DNA of 64,000 nt from Laccaria trichodermophora (taxonomy: Eukaryota; Basidiomycota; Agaricomycetes; Agaricales; Hydnangiaceae), in NCBI GenBank assembly GCA_018417955.1, contig JACTVC010000011.1:804262-868261 (forward strand). The letters are read 5' to 3'. The notes under the pieces were generated by a model. It did no database searches. It saw only the letters and a list, made by a program, of their open reading frames with translations, and was not told where the DNA came from. The first letter of the stretch is position 1. Every line of letters begins with the position of its first letter. The translations under genes were made by a program, and so were the position numbers. This document shows, piece after piece, positions 1 to 12,144 of the stretch.

Positions 1-148
1 TCATTCTTAATGCTTGTGATAATAGTATACCAGCTATTTTCTTTTTGAACTGACCCACTTTGACAAGATAGAAGATGAGCGAAATCGATGGTAGCACGAC
101 ACCAAAAAGACACTGAATAGGTATATCTGTCACACGGCTATGAATACA

Positions 149-1641
149 CTAGAACGTAATTTTTTGTCCTTGACTGGGAATAATGGCAGCAGACTCCCTT
201 TTTGCAAGCGCGAGGGCCGCTCCAGGTTTAGGTCGTGTTCTCGGTCCTTTATGTCTGACCCCATCCTTTTTGCCTCTCGACGTTCGCTTGTCCTCATCAG
301 GATTTTCCCGCTTCACTTTGAAAGAAGCCGAATCATCTTCAACGGGCTTCGATTCCCTGTGTTTGCGAGTGGGTTCCTTATCCGCAGAAGAGGACTCCCC
401 TTGAAGTTGGGGTCGTTTGGGTTTGTAACCCGCTGACAGGGGTCTTCTCCCCTTTTTTGGAGCAGCACCGTCCACGGGTTTGGTTTTAACGGCTCCACGA
501 CGTACCGCATCGGCACCAGCGTACTGAACGATGAGTTCCCGTCCGTTCAGATGATGATTTTTTGGATTAATAAGAACGGAGGTTGCGTTGTCGATACTCG
601 TGAAATCCACGAAGGCAAACCTGGTTTAAAGAAGGGGGTCAGCGGTTGGTCTGAGGAAGTGCGAGTGTACGTACCCTTTACAAAGCCCAGAATCCTCAAA
701 TGTCCCCATCCGCACTTTCCGTAACCACACATCCTTAGTTTTCTTCTCCTCTCCTTCCTCCTCCTTGACTTCTTTGTTCTTTGAAACCACCCTATGAGCT
801 TCGAACAACTGACGGATCGCATCATCAGTGGTCTCGAAGCCCAAATTACCAACGAAAAGCGTCGGTGCTGGAGGCTGTTTCTGCGCGCGCAGGATTTTCT
901 GGGCCGTCTTCGAGTGCGTCCTTTGGGCCAAAGCGGAGTCGTTTGTTTTCACATCTACACCAGGAGCAAGCGGTCTTCCCGCAAAGTCATCGCCTATGAA
1001 TAGCAATGAGTTGTGCGTTATTGTGAGGCGGCTAGGTTGGGCTCACCATCCTTGATAAGCAACTTCCGTCCGACCAAAGGCTGTTCCGAACGAGCAATAG
1101 CAGCTGCTTTTCCCTCTGGCGTTGAGAAATCAACATAAGCGAACCTAGAGTACTTTATATTTCAAATAATACGAAAAACAGACATCATGGCGTACCCTCG
1201 ATTCTCCGGAATCAATCCCGGCCCAGCAGGCGCTTTTGTCGGCATATTAATTCTCGTAATCTCTCCACACCCATCAAAGAAAGTCCTCAAATTTTCCTGT
1301 GTCGTCTTGAACGACATATTCCCAACCCACACGGAATTTTGTCGTTTTGCGGGTACAGAAACAGCAACGGCGCTCCCATCCTTCAACTTCCGCTTTTTGG
1401 CCAGAGAAGCCTCTAGTTTTCCGTTGGCCTTGGCTTCCTTCTTTTGACGACGTCGTTCAGCGTGTGAGAGGACGGGTTCGCTTGGTATTGCGGGAGCAGC
1501 TTCCTCCTCATCAGAGGCGTCTGAATCTACTTCATCAGAGTCTGAGTCTGGTTCTTCTTCAACTTTACGTTTCCTTTTGAGAATGGGAGGTGACGGAGGT
1601 TCTGGCGTTGGGCTGCTCGACGACGCTGATGAGGAAGACAT
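149..1641 (-). CDS. NOP12: Nop12/RBM34-type nucleolar RNA-binding protein, 2 RRMs
   Basis: In yeast Nop12 acts in pre-rRNA processing for the 60S subunit in the nucleolus. Four exons can be read on the minus strand, giving roughly 440 residues. I start at the ATG at 1641 (MSSSSASSSS) rather than further upstream, where the frame is hydrophobic and unlike the family. Exon 1 has an acidic Ser/Glu-rich stretch, a Lys-rich stretch and RNP2 of RRM1 (SVWVGNMSF). Exon 2 supplies RNP1 (FAYVDF). Exon 3 has RNP2 of RRM2 (TLFVGNLGF), and exon 4 has RNP1 (FAFVDF) and a Lys/Arg-rich tail. Donors GTACGC, GTGAGC and GTACGT with acceptors near 1147, 988 and 610 keep phase. RRM2 carries an insert rich in Glu/Lys between RNP2 and RNP1, as is usual in the family. 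The two-RRM order and basic tail make the assignment fairly secure. Confidence 0.88.
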
Positions 1642-1830
1642 GAAGAAACTGAAATCAAAGCTGAAAAAAGAATTGATTACAACACGTGACGAGGGGATAT
1701 AAAAGTAATTGTGATAACTGCGTAGTACTACCAGAAGCAAGCTAAGCAAGAGAACTACTAGATGATAGAGATAGAAAATATAGCGACTTGTAGGATATGC
1801 AACCAAAAAGAAAAACCAAGTAGCGATCAC

Positions 1831-4438
1831 TCATCGATGTCTCGTCGAAACCGCCCTCTTACGCTCCCCACCTCCGGCTTCCGCAAGAACAGCCTTGGGT
1901 CCCCGCTTCGCCATAGCCCACAAGAAAACGAGGATGATAATACCAAACTGGAACCACAGCCATACTTCCAAAAGTAATGCCCCGAACCCGGGTTTCCCTT
2001 TCTTCCTTGGAGGGGGACTGGCTTGGAGTTGGAATTCGTTGTTGTCGACACCACGATCTGACTGAGGAAAATCGGGTCCAGGGCCATCCGAGTCGTCACT
2101 TGCTTGCGGTGTATCTGGTTCGTGTTCTTGCGGAAAAACCTCAGCCGCAGCACCAGCACGCGCCCCGTCAAAGTTCTCCATCATCGTGTCGATGGCGTTC
2201 GTTATCTGCTTAGGAACGAACCGAGATGACTTTTTCTTCTGCACAGTGCTCGTCGTCAAACCCACAGAAGAAGATGGCCCTACAACATCCTTCGAAGCAG
2301 CCAAAACCGAGTTCCCACCAAACCGACCATCAACCCACCGATGTGTCCTCGACCTCAGAGTCTGGGACATGCGTTGCTGCCTTGGCGACTTTGGAGTCGT
2401 CGTCGCGCGCCTCGCTTCCTTTTCAAGAGCGTTATCCGGCGTAGGCGGCTCAACCGATAACTGGAGACCACCCCCGCAGCTCATTAATGAAACGGGGGAC
2501 AGAGGAGCTTCCTTCACTGGTGGTTCGCTTGGGGGAAGAGGCTTTCGGCTTATAGGCGAAGGAGATACGGGCGACGGGGAAGGAGAGCGTGAGGGGGGGA
2601 CGGAGAGTTGGGAAAGGTCGTATAGACTTGTAGTCCTCAGATGCAGGTTACCCGTTCCTTCGCCCCAATTATTCAAAAACTCGTTTCCGAGTTCGCTTTC
2701 GAGTGTAGGGCGAGAGCTTACTGGTGAAGCTTGCTCGCAAAAACTGAGAGAAGAGAGTGCTGGAGAAGCGAGTCCAGTGCTTTTTCTCGACCAGGACGAG
2801 AGATGACGGCCTTCGCTCCAAGGAGACGAAGGGAACGGGACAGGGAAGTTTGGCGACTTGCTGGCATCAAGATCTGCGGGTGTGTGTTGACGAGGGTCCT
2901 CGAACAAACCAACGACAGATCGACGCGTTTTTGTCGTGTTTACAGCGACAGATCGTCCATTTGACAACTGCGTCTCGATATTCCGTCGCAAACTCCTGAA
3001 CCTAATGGTATCTGCCGTGGAAACGTCAGCCTTGCCTTTCGCGTTGGCTTCCATTAGTTCGAGTTCCACGTTGTTGGGATCGACGAGGCATTCGTAGACC
3101 TTGCTAATGTGTTCCGTGTCCCGCTGAACGGCTTGTAATTGATTGGCCGTCTCTTCTTGCTGGTTCAAAATCTTCGAATTCGTCTCTTCGAGTTCCTGTA
3201 CTTTGGAAAGCAGCTGAGAAATGAGGGTGTGCTCTGGATGCGACATGGCCCGATAAAAAGCAGGATTGATCTCGCCCAGGCCATTGCTATTGCTCTTCGC
3301 AAAAAGCCCGCCACCTAACGAGTTGGATTTAGCGTGTCGCGGAAAGGGGCTTGGCGTAGCCGGGAAGAACGAGTACGACCCAGAAGGGCCTCCGAACCTG
3401 GAGCCTTCTGGCGCAAAGTTGCGTACGCCAGGTTCCGCATCATCTTCCTCCGAAGTATAGTCTCGTCCAAGATTACGCATCGCCCTAAACTTCGCTTCCC
3501 TCTCCTTCTTCTTCCTCCAAACTTCCTCAACAACTTTCTCAGCGCCCCACCCAAACCCAGTCTTCGTCTTCTCCTCCAGCTCCTCACTCTTCGCCTGCGT
3601 CTTCTCCAACGCCTCACGGAGGACCATAATCTCCTTTTCCAACCTCTTCAACTCCCTCCTTCCAGCCTGGTCCGCCGTCGTCGATTCCGACTCCAATTTC
3701 TCCAGCTTATGCAGGAGCTCAGCATTCTGGTCCGCAAGAAGAGATATATCCGCCGTCGACATGGACACTTTTCGCGTGTGGCCCCTAAAAATCGTGGTGG
3801 GAGGCGTCGCGTTGAAATTGATGGCAGAGTCAGAGGACGAGTAGCTGATGGTGCTATTCTCCGACGCGAGGCGAGATAACCCCGCAGGTGAGGACGTGGA
3901 ACCGCAAGGAGACATGGAGGGTAAACGGGCTAACAAAGCTTGGTGCTTGGATTTGAGGGCGACGTTGTTCTGGTAGAGGGTTTTGCACACTGCGGACGTC
4001 AACCCAAGCTCTGGTTTACATAAAAGACAGGAGAAAACGAAAACTCGATCATTCATCATCCAACGTAAAAAAACCAACATGCAACGCACCGTTCTCGCGT
4101 TCCTTAATAATATCATCCGCTTTGATTAATAGCCCCACAATCTCCTCTCGAGACTTTTCAAGCTCGTCTCTGAAATTGTCGCCCAACGAGACGGAGGAAA
4201 CTATAGGTGATCGCGGTGGCTGACTTTGCTCCAAGTGATCGGCTGGCGGGTGTAGGTCCCACCAAGTTCCCGACATAGGGGGTTCCAGAAACTTGGATGC
4301 AGCATGCAAATCATCATTCAATGGAGGCGAGCCGAAGGTAGAACCGTATGCCGGTGGAGGAGTTGTGAGATTCGGATTGGAACGCTGGCGCATCTTTGCT
4401 GGAGGACGAGGACGGGGCGTCTCTGTGATGGCTAACAT
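1831..4438 (-). CDS. Coiled-coil protein with a C-terminal membrane anchor
   Basis: I do not recognise a named family. Two exons joined by one intron (donor G|GTGCGT near 4090, acceptor near 4013, phase 1) give about 840 residues. The ATG at 4438 (MLAITETPRPRPP) is the first ATG in frame. The N-terminus is Pro/Ser-rich. A heptad-like segment follows, at about 200-290 (LLADQNAELLHKLEKLESES, then a Glu/Lys-rich run), and a second coiled coil (LISQLLSKVQELEETNSKIL). A long Ser/Pro-rich disordered region comes next. The last 50 residues contain one hydrophobic span (LLEVWLWFQFGIIILVFLWA) followed by a short basic tail, so the protein is probably tail-anchored with its bulk in the cytosol. A tethering or golgin-like role is only a guess. 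Confidence 0.8.
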
Positions 4439-4836
4439 GGTTGGAAACAAGAAATTGAACAGGAGAAATTTACAATGAAAGAGAGAGTGGGGTTAGGCCT
4501 AGTGCGATTTAAAACGCGTCTAGTATGCCTTTCTAATAGTTTGTGGGGAAGCAGCAGCAGGAGAAGCGCTCGTAGCAACATTCAGTTTGCATGTGAAATC
4601 TCACAAAAAGCACCGTAGAGAGAGGAATCCAAAGAAAGCAAAAAGTCGCGTTGATGGTACAGGAAAAGAATTATAGCTAGGCGAGTTCGAACTGTACGGT
4701 AGGTAGGGCGAGGGGATGGACAGGGGGGGTTCCAGAAAACACGTCGACCCAAGAAACGGTAATAAATAAAACGAAAACCAAATGCATACAACATCACATC
4801 CCCCATTTTGAACATTCCTTTTCACTACCACCAACA

Positions 4837-7800
4837 TCATTGCTGCTGCTGTCCAGAGCTAGGGGGATTGCCAAACGTGCTGCTGAAAGCCGAAGGAGTA
4901 CTTGACGTCCCATTTGTTGCTGCTGGGGTTGTTCCAAATCCGAATGCCGCAGGCCCAGCAGCACCAGGCTTAGATCCAAACGTCGACGCGCTACCAAACG
5001 GTGATGACTGTGGTGTCGTCGAAGTGTTGGCTGCAAAGTTAAATGGGTTCGATGGCGCTGACGTCGTCGTTGAGCCAAACATAGACTTGGGAGCTTCAGC
5101 AGTGGGTGTGGCAGGTGCTGCATTGTTGGTCGACATTCCTGCCCCACCAAACGAGAACAGTTTTGGAGGTTCAGCGGGTTTATCTTTAGCAGTGGAAGCA
5201 GGAGTAGTGCTAAATGGGCTCGTTGCGCCATTCCCAAACACGTTTGGTGTGGTGGTCGAGCCAAATGCGGGCGTCGTTGTCGAGCCAAACGCGGGCGTTG
5301 CTGTCGAACCAAACGCGGGCGTCGTTGTCGTCGAACTACTCGCAAACGCCGAAGGCGCAGCTGTATTCCCAAAAGCCGACATAGTAGCCGCAGGTGTCGT
5401 TCCAAACGCTGACGTGTTATTACCAAACGCAGCAAAAGGAGACTTCGAAGCCTCTTTATTCTCTGTAGACGTCGAAGCAGATGATGTTCCTCCAAACGCT
5501 GGCACTGCCGTCGTATTGCCAAACATACCAAACCCCGACTTCGGAGCCTCCTTTGCCTCTGTAGCTCCCTGTGAGGCAGATGATGTTGCTCCAAATGCAG
5601 GCGCCGTCGTCGTATTACCAAACGCACCAAACACCGATTTGGGAGCCTCCTTCGTTTCTGTAGCTTTCGATCCAGACGCACCAAACGGTGTCGGTGCCGA
5701 CGTAGAAGCAGCAGCAGTATTCGCAAAAAGATTTCCACCCGTAAAGCCATTATTTCCAAATGCCGATTTCGGAACATCTGTCGTAGTTTGCTGAGAGCCC
5801 AAATTTGTCGGTTGAGAACTGGAGGTAGCATTTGTCGTCGTCTGCTGCGAACTTGAACTCGCGCCAGCCGCATTGGCCGTAAACCCAAAATTGAACTTTG
5901 GAGGCGCAGGCGCGTCCTTCTTTTCCTCCGTCGTCGTCGTCGTGGGGGGGGGCTTCACCCCAAACGCCGACCCACTCTTCGTGTCAGGGCCCAGCGCACC
6001 GCTCAACGACGAACTCGTCATCAATGGGGCGGTCGTTGGCTTGGTGGTGGCTCCAAAGTTGAATTTCAAAGGGCCAGATGGCGGAGCAGCAGTGGTCGTA
6101 GCTGAAGATGACGATGCCGAAGCAGCCTGAGGAGTTGTAGCAGGTTTGTTGAAGAACGAAGGGACGCCAGCGGGTTTCGCAAAAGTAAAGGGTGATGATG
6201 ATGCCGGCTTCTCTGGTTCAGCTGGCGCACCACCAACTCTAGAAAGTAAAGAAGGTGCACCCATCTTCTGCTCAGGCTGTGCAAAGAGAGGTGGTTTGGT
6301 TTGGCTAGCTGGTATCGTGGGTTGTTGGAATGTGAACGTTTTGGGAGCTTCAGCCTGCTGAGGAGAAGTCTTTCCGAACGCAAAAGTCGAACCAGCAGAA
6401 GGTTGAACTGGGGCTGGGAAGGCGGAAGAAGGTTTGGCTGCATCCGGTTTGGGAGGAGGGGCAGAGAACAATGAAGAGGTCGTCACTGAAGGAGTAGATG
6501 TTGATGCAGCCGCGGGTGGCACAAATAAGGGGTTCGGAGCAGAGGCAGCAGGCCTTGAAGTATCCGCAGGAGATGAACTTGGGAAGGAAAACAAACCAGG
6601 TGCCGCTGCCTTTGTCTCAAGTTGTGCCTCCGTAGGCTTTGTCACCATTATTGTTGGAACAGTGGTGGCAGCAGCAGTGGCAGCTTCCTCCTTTGCCCTT
6701 TTCTCCTTCTCAATCCTCTCTTTTTCAGCTTTCTCCCTCTCAGCTCGTTCCCGCTCAATCCTTTCCTTCTCAGCTTTTTCGCGGTCAGCCTTGTCCTTCT
6801 CCTCCTTGAGTTTCGCTTCCTTCTCAGCCTGTTTCTTGCGATTGGCTTCTCTAATCCTAGAAATGCCCTTCGCTTCAAGCTCCTGTTTTTCCAACTTTGA
6901 GAACGTGCGATACGCCCCCCGTGGACTGCCATTGGTACTGTCAGAGAGTCCTGGAGATCCAGAAACACTTTGATAGAGGACTGGCGCGCGGGAAGCTGAT
7001 GCAATTCGTTTGGTGAGCCCCATTTGGGGTGGGTCAAAGGGACTGATTCGTAGACCGACATGGGATGCGATGGAGTGGCGATAGTTTCTCGGTCTGGGTA
7101 CAGCCGTGATGGGAGTCTCATCAGGTGAACGAGATATCGGAGAGGCCGTTGGGGTTGTAGACGTTGAAGCCCAAAGAAGATTTTTACCCACAGGTGGGGT
7201 CGGGACTGGCGCCTAAGAAAGAAGGTGAGGCAAGGTAATTTTTTATTTATCAATGACACTTACCGATACGTCGAGGGAAGGTTTTTCAGGTGATATCGAT
7301 CGACGAGGTGAGTCTTGCCATGCCAACAGATGGCTTTCCCTTGCATCCTGGTATTCCTCCTCAGTCAGCCAACTTTCTACAAACACCTCCAAATTCGCAT
7401 CGCGATCGGGGTGAATAGAGTCTACAGGCTAACAACGAAACAATCAGCACTCAAACCACGAGGAAAGTCAAAAATGCACCCACCATGACAAACTTGTGTC
7501 TCGCTTCCTTAACGAGGGCCTGGCGGAGTCGTTGACCGTTCGGTCCGATCTTGTACTTGACACCATTGCTCTCCCACTCATCACCAATACGCCTCGCCCT
7601 ACTCCTAGTAGACGCAAGCGACTCGTCCATCGAAACATCGCTCGTCGATCGTTGATCCTCATCAGGGGTATTAGCATGCGAATGCCTCTTGCCTCGCTTC
7701 TTTCGGGACGACTTTGAAAGCGCCTCGTTTTCGTTGTCGTCATCGCTGCCAATTTCGATGTCTCTGTCACGTTTCTTGCCACGAGATAAACTGCCTGCGT

Positions 7801-9076
7801 CGGACTTTCGTTTGGACACCGTCTGCCGCTTTCTCCGCCGGGCCTTTGCGCCTTCCTCGTGTTCAAACATGCTGTAATCGTCGTCTCCACCAAAGGTAGA
7901 TCCAGCCTCAGCGCGATCACGCTTCTTGCCCCGCACGATGGATGATAACTCAGGAACATCGTCATCCTCCTCGTCTACCTCCATGCGTTCGTCTTCATGA
8001 AAAGATTTTTCAAGGGAGAATTTGCGAGCACGTTTTCCTCTAGATTTCTTGCTGTGGCCAAGGTCATCGTCAATTTGCTCTTCCTCATCTCCGAGGAAGC
8101 GCTTGGAAACACGTTTAGGAATGATGCCATTCTGATCTTGCCATTCTGCATCCTCGTCTCCATCAATAAGCTCATCGCCTTCAACCCTGGTCTTTTTGGC
8201 AGGCTCAGCCTCGTCAAATTCTTGCTCGTCAAAACCGCGTTTATGGCCAGAGAGATTGAGATACTTGCGACTAGTCTGACGCTGCAGTGTCGGCCTTTGG
8301 GTGACTCCGACGTTAGAGGACTGCGGGACAAGTGATCGTCTCTGATGTGGGTCCGTCAAGGGGTTTGGAGATGAAGCGGGTCTGAAGAGATTACATCAGC
8401 GGACTGTGCGCGAGAGGTGTTAGAGCGCTTACGAATTAGTGATGTCGTTTCCAATGCGGGAAGATGATGGTAGATAACCAGATGTGTAAGCACCTGGGAC
8501 CAACGCAGAGACGCTTTGCATTCGCACTGGATCCGGAGCATGTTGTTGAGCGCCTAAGATATAACAATAAAAGGTTAGATGAAATCGGTCAAAGAGGGTA
8601 TTATCGTTAAAGAAACACGCGCCTGTTCTGTATCTAGTGTTTTGTTCATGCAGCGCGCCGCTCTGATCGGGGATCGAAGCCGGCTGCTGCACTGGTTTGG
8701 GTTTCGCCCGTCTGGCCTCGTTCTCTTCACGAGCCTGTACGGCGGCAGCGTAGGCGACGTTGAAAGGTCGACGATCGTTGTCCGGGATGCCGTGCCGTCT
8801 TCGCGTCGCCCTAATAAATAAAATAAAAATGACGCGTCAGCATATCGGCAGACAACGGGGAAGACCCATCGAGCAAAGAAACACGCACAATTTGTAAGAC
8901 CGTTCCCGCCATAGAAGAACATGAGCCCATATCCGCACACCAAGGACGTATAAGCCGAGGAAAGTCGCCAATAAAAAGGCGGACTTTGTGAAAGAAAAAG
9001 AAAACAGGCTGGGTTCTTGGATGCGAGACACGGGTAAAGTGGGATGGCCAAGGATGTCAGAGTAGTCACCTTCCAT
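4837..9076 (-). CDS. FG-repeat nucleoporin with N-terminal transmembrane segment
   Basis: Six exons can be joined in phase, giving about 1310 residues. Exon 1 (from ATG 9076, MEGDYSDILGHP) carries one hydrophobic span at about residues 32-56 (AFLLATFLGLYVLGVRIWAH). Exon 2 starts with a basic patch (ATRRRHGIPDNDRRPF). Exon 4 is highly charged with several Lys/Arg clusters of NLS type and ends in a conserved-looking stretch (LVKEARHKFVMPVDSIHPD), with a W/E-rich piece in exon 5. Exon 6 has a Glu/Lys-rich coiled coil (EKAEKERIERERAEREKAEK) and then more than 20 FG motifs (AFGNT, SAFG, VFGAFG, FSFGG). The FG half is typical of nuclear pore barrier proteins; the charged middle recalls Nup1/Nup124/Nup153-type basket proteins. 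The membrane span plus NLS plus FG order resembles vertebrate POM121. An upstream in-frame ATG is absent; GTG at 9169 is the only longer option. Confidence 0.85.
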
Positions 9077-9690
9077 GGCGAAAAGGGAGAGGAGGACGCA
9101 GCTGGCGAATGCTGGCCTGTTGAAGGGGTCGTTTGATGGAAGGGGTTGAAAGCAAAGAGTGACGGCCACACTTCTGACTGTTTATGTTTGCCTTTGTTTG
9201 CACCGGTGCCGAATCAGATAAAAAGCCTGCTGCAATTTTCATTTTGTTCAACAACGCTGATATCCTTTTGCAATATACTCTTTCATTCCTGTCATCTGAT
9301 TCTCTTCGTTTCATCCCACTTGCGAATGCCTAGGAACAATGGCTTTCTCTGCCTTCGTTACCTCTACTTGCGATGTGGAAGATTTATGGAGGCTTGGTCC
9401 ACGCTTGAATGTCCAGCAACAACTGTCGCTCTACCCGTGGTCACTCGAGTACTAAACCGAGCTTACATCTATTTACTTCATGTACCCTTTTTCTTACAAA
9501 ATATCATACCTCGTTTGGCCTGCTTCTCAGCCGTCTCCACTTGAAAATTTCTCCGGGTCGAGCACGTGAGAAAGTAACACCATTTTTAAAAGTGGTCAAC
9601 TCTGCTCCCCACAACCTTGGTCATTCACCCTTCCACAAGCCTCCACCCTCATACACCTTCTCCCTTCCTCCCTCCTACTCTCCCTATCCA
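9077..9690. promoter_or_regulatory. Divergent intergenic region, nucleoporin / cytochrome b5
   Basis: About 610 bases lie between two genes transcribed away from each other, so both promoters must lie here. The stretch just before the cytochrome b5 start (9640-9690) is a C/T-rich run, common before fungal start codons. No further coding potential or RNA was recognised. Confidence 0.4.
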
Positions 9691-10381
9691 ATGTCGACAA
9701 GAGTCATCACCCTCGACGAGCTTCGTGAAAACAAGACCCGGGATAGCCTCTACATCCTCATTCACAGCAAAGGTAACGCGCCAGCCAATCACAATTCACC
9801 TTTTACCACATATCTCACCATTCTCCCATCTCAGTCTACAATGTCACAAAGTTCATGGATGAGGTACTACACCCCCTTCCAACCCTAAACGCGATTAAAC
9901 CCCTTCTCCAAACTTACAGCATCCCGGAGGAGACGAGGTTCTGTTAGCCGAGGGTGGTACGTGGCAACATCTAAGAATCACACCATCGCAGCATCCCATT
10001 CTAACCAACCCTTTTACACAGGCCAGGATGCAACGGAAGCCTTTGAGGATGTAGGCCACTCCGACGAAGCCCGCGAACTCCTCCCCGCTATGCTCATTGG
10101 TGAACTCGAAAAGGGTAGCGTGCGTACCCCGGCCCCCACACCTATACTCGTTCAAAATGTCGCTGACTTAACCGTAGGGTATTCCGCTCAAGTCCGGAGC
10201 AGCGGCTGCACAAGCGAGCCGGGTATCAGGTGCCGTTGAACAGGGATCCAAGTACGCGCCTCTCTCATCCCCACCACGCATTATCTAACCACTGTCCCCC
10301 TGCAATAACAGCTTGATGTACTTCATCCCCCTAGCTCTACTTGGCGCTTATTTCGGATGGCGATTCTACTCTGGCGCTTAA
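9691..10381 (+). CDS. CYB5: Cytochrome b5, ER tail-anchored
   Basis: Small haem protein that feeds electrons to fatty-acid desaturases, sterol enzymes and P450s at the ER. Six exons joined in phase give about 130 residues: MSTRVITLDELRENKTRDSL, a 29-base exon (VYNVTKFMDE), then the haem-ligand motif HPGGDE. The second haem histidine is in FEDVGHSDEAREL. The C-terminus has a hydrophobic anchor (LMYFIPLALLGAYFGW) and ends FYSGA. The micro-exon just before HPGG is a familiar layout in fungal cyt b5 genes. Introns are 50-70 bases with donors GTAACG, GTACTA, GTACGT, GTAGCG and GTACGC. Both haem-binding histidines and the anchor are present, so the protein should be functional. Confidence 0.93.
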
Positions 10382-10845
10382 ACCGCTACTTATCGATTCG
10401 TTGTCTATATCACCTCTCTGACGCTCTCTCCCCATTAAACTCGCATTCCCCTTATTGCCACACGTGCTTATTACATGTGTACCCCTTGCATTATTTACTC
10501 CCTTTTATTCTTGGTGGATGTTTGGAAATAGAGCTCATTCTGGTGCAATTGTCGACGACATCGTTAGCGCTGGCCCGAATTCCCGTAAGAGGAAACGAAC
10601 AGTTTACATTCAGTTGAACCTTCTAATGTTACAAACACCCAAAGAAACTGGTTTATCTAAAAGATTGCGAATCATCAGGCTTCAAGAACCACGATTGCAA
10701 TCTATCACTCAGACCATCCGGGTATCCAGCACAAGTCTGGAGAGACAATGTCAGGCCCAAAACCTTACTTCCTTCCTATAAACAAGCAACTTCAGTCTCC
10801 AACCAATCCAAAAACAAAACAAGAACACCAACCGAAAATTCAAAT
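10382..10845. other. Convergent intergenic region
   Basis: About 460 bases lie between the 3' ends of cytochrome b5 and the RNase III gene; both 3' UTRs must fall here. A-rich stretch at 10800-10830. I see no gene or clear repeat. Confidence 0.5.
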
Positions 10846-12144
10846 TCAAACAACGATCCCCATCTTCTCCAACCCCTCCTTAGCAGCCTCATTCCTCGCC
10901 GCCTTCTTCGTATTCCCCCTCCCGCGTCCATAAAACTCCCCATCCACCATAACCTTCACATACCACACCGGCGTCGTCTGCGTGCCCCTCACCAATAAAT
11001 GCGCAGGCACCCCAGGGTCGCAGTACCCATTCCCACCACCGACGGAGAGCTCCCCGCCGTCCGAGTATACCCACTCAACTTGGCGGTTGTTTTTTTGAAG
11101 CTGTTGGTTGAATAGCGCAAGATGGCCGATTGTTGCGCCGATGGAGGTTGTGGATGGGTCGGGGTGGATGGGAGATGGGGAGGGTGAGGATGAAGGGGAA
11201 GGGGAAGCGGAGGGGGGTGGGGTGGCGAGAGGTGGTAAACCGTGTTGTTGGCGTACGATTTGGTATGCGGCTGTTACGAAGGGCCGGAAGAGAGGGTTGA
11301 GCCAGGCTTTGACGGCTTCGAGGCCTTGGTCGAGGTATAACCCGCCTACGAATGACTATGTGAACGTCAAAGCTTGGCTCAATGCAGGTTGGGTATTGCG
11401 AACCTCAAAAACATCAGCTGTCGGGGTTGAGCGTAGATAAGCAAGTTGGTTCGCCGCGAAGATGGTGGGGCCTCTGACCTTGGATATTGGTGGACGCACG
11501 CAACGTGATGGATTGAGCCGGGTGCAGGCGCAGTCGGTCTGGAAGCTTGTATCGCAGGGATCTACAGATGAAAAACAGGTTAACGCCCAACCTCACCGCA
11601 GCATGCTTTGATGCAATCCCACATTTCAGCCAGAGTAGAGTTTCCGACTATCATTGCTCGTATTTTCTGCACATAAAGTCATCTTAGGAAGTATATGGGG
11701 AAGGGGAGATAGGGAGGCTTACAGTAGAAGGACCAACACGAAGACCAGGGTACATTTCGAACATCAAGCTAGTCACCGACAGCCCAATAACCGTATCTCC
11801 CAGATGTTCATACCTTCCAACAATAATGAGATATACATACCGACGAATCATCAATAATCACAGAATACAGGACATACTTCTCGTTATCAGGACTCGGATC
11901 ATCCGGGTGATCTTCAAAGATATGCGTCGGCCTCGCATAAAAGCTGCGATGCGTGTACACCTGCTGCTTTATAGCGGGCGAAGATATATCAGGAAGTGCT
12001 GGAAATAAGCTCTCGTCGATGCCGAAATCAGGACTAGTAGGTTTGGTTTGAGATTTGAATTGGGTAGTGAAAAGGTTATGGGGTGTAAATGTCAATGTTC
12101 GGGGCCTGATCACATATCAAATACGCTCACTTCAAGGAGGGCAT
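10846..12144 (-). CDS. Ribonuclease III with dsRNA-binding domain
   Basis: Class I RNase III: cuts double-stranded RNA, in fungi chiefly pre-rRNA and snRNA precursors (yeast Rnt1, fission yeast Pac1). Seven exons can be joined in phase on the minus strand. The catalytic domain begins SPAIKQQVYTHRSFYARP and carries the signature NEKYEHLGDTVIG (acidic E and D of the active site). It continues with KIRAMIVGNSTLAEISL and ADVFESFVGGLYLDQG, which supplies the second acidic pair (D and E). A Pro/Ser linker follows, then a dsRBD ending TTPVWYVKVMVDGEFYGRG and NTKKAARNEAAKEGLEKMGI. Retention of the acidic residues argues against the inactive mitochondrial ribosomal mL44/MRPL3 branch. The start is uncertain: I use ATG 12144 (MPSLNPDFGIDE after splicing), but ATG 12285 would add about 47 residues. 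The last exon encodes the linker and dsRBD. Confidence 0.85.

Noticed and set aside
2186..3879. Plus-strand frames opposite the coiled-coil gene
   Set aside because: No domain, no splice continuity; shadows of the minus-strand exon.
4808..5794. 328-codon open frame on the plus strand opposite the nucleoporin
   Set aside because: It is the antisense of the FG repeats; repeat codon bias keeps the opposite strand open. Protein text is low-complexity without domain.
4794..5888. 364-codon minus-strand frame overlapping the nucleoporin
   Set aside because: Shifted frame of the same repeats, very rich in Arg/Leu; the FG frame is the real one.
6434..6973. 179-codon plus-strand frame
   Set aside because: Antisense of the Glu/Lys coiled coil, giving a Ser/Phe/Leu-rich shadow.
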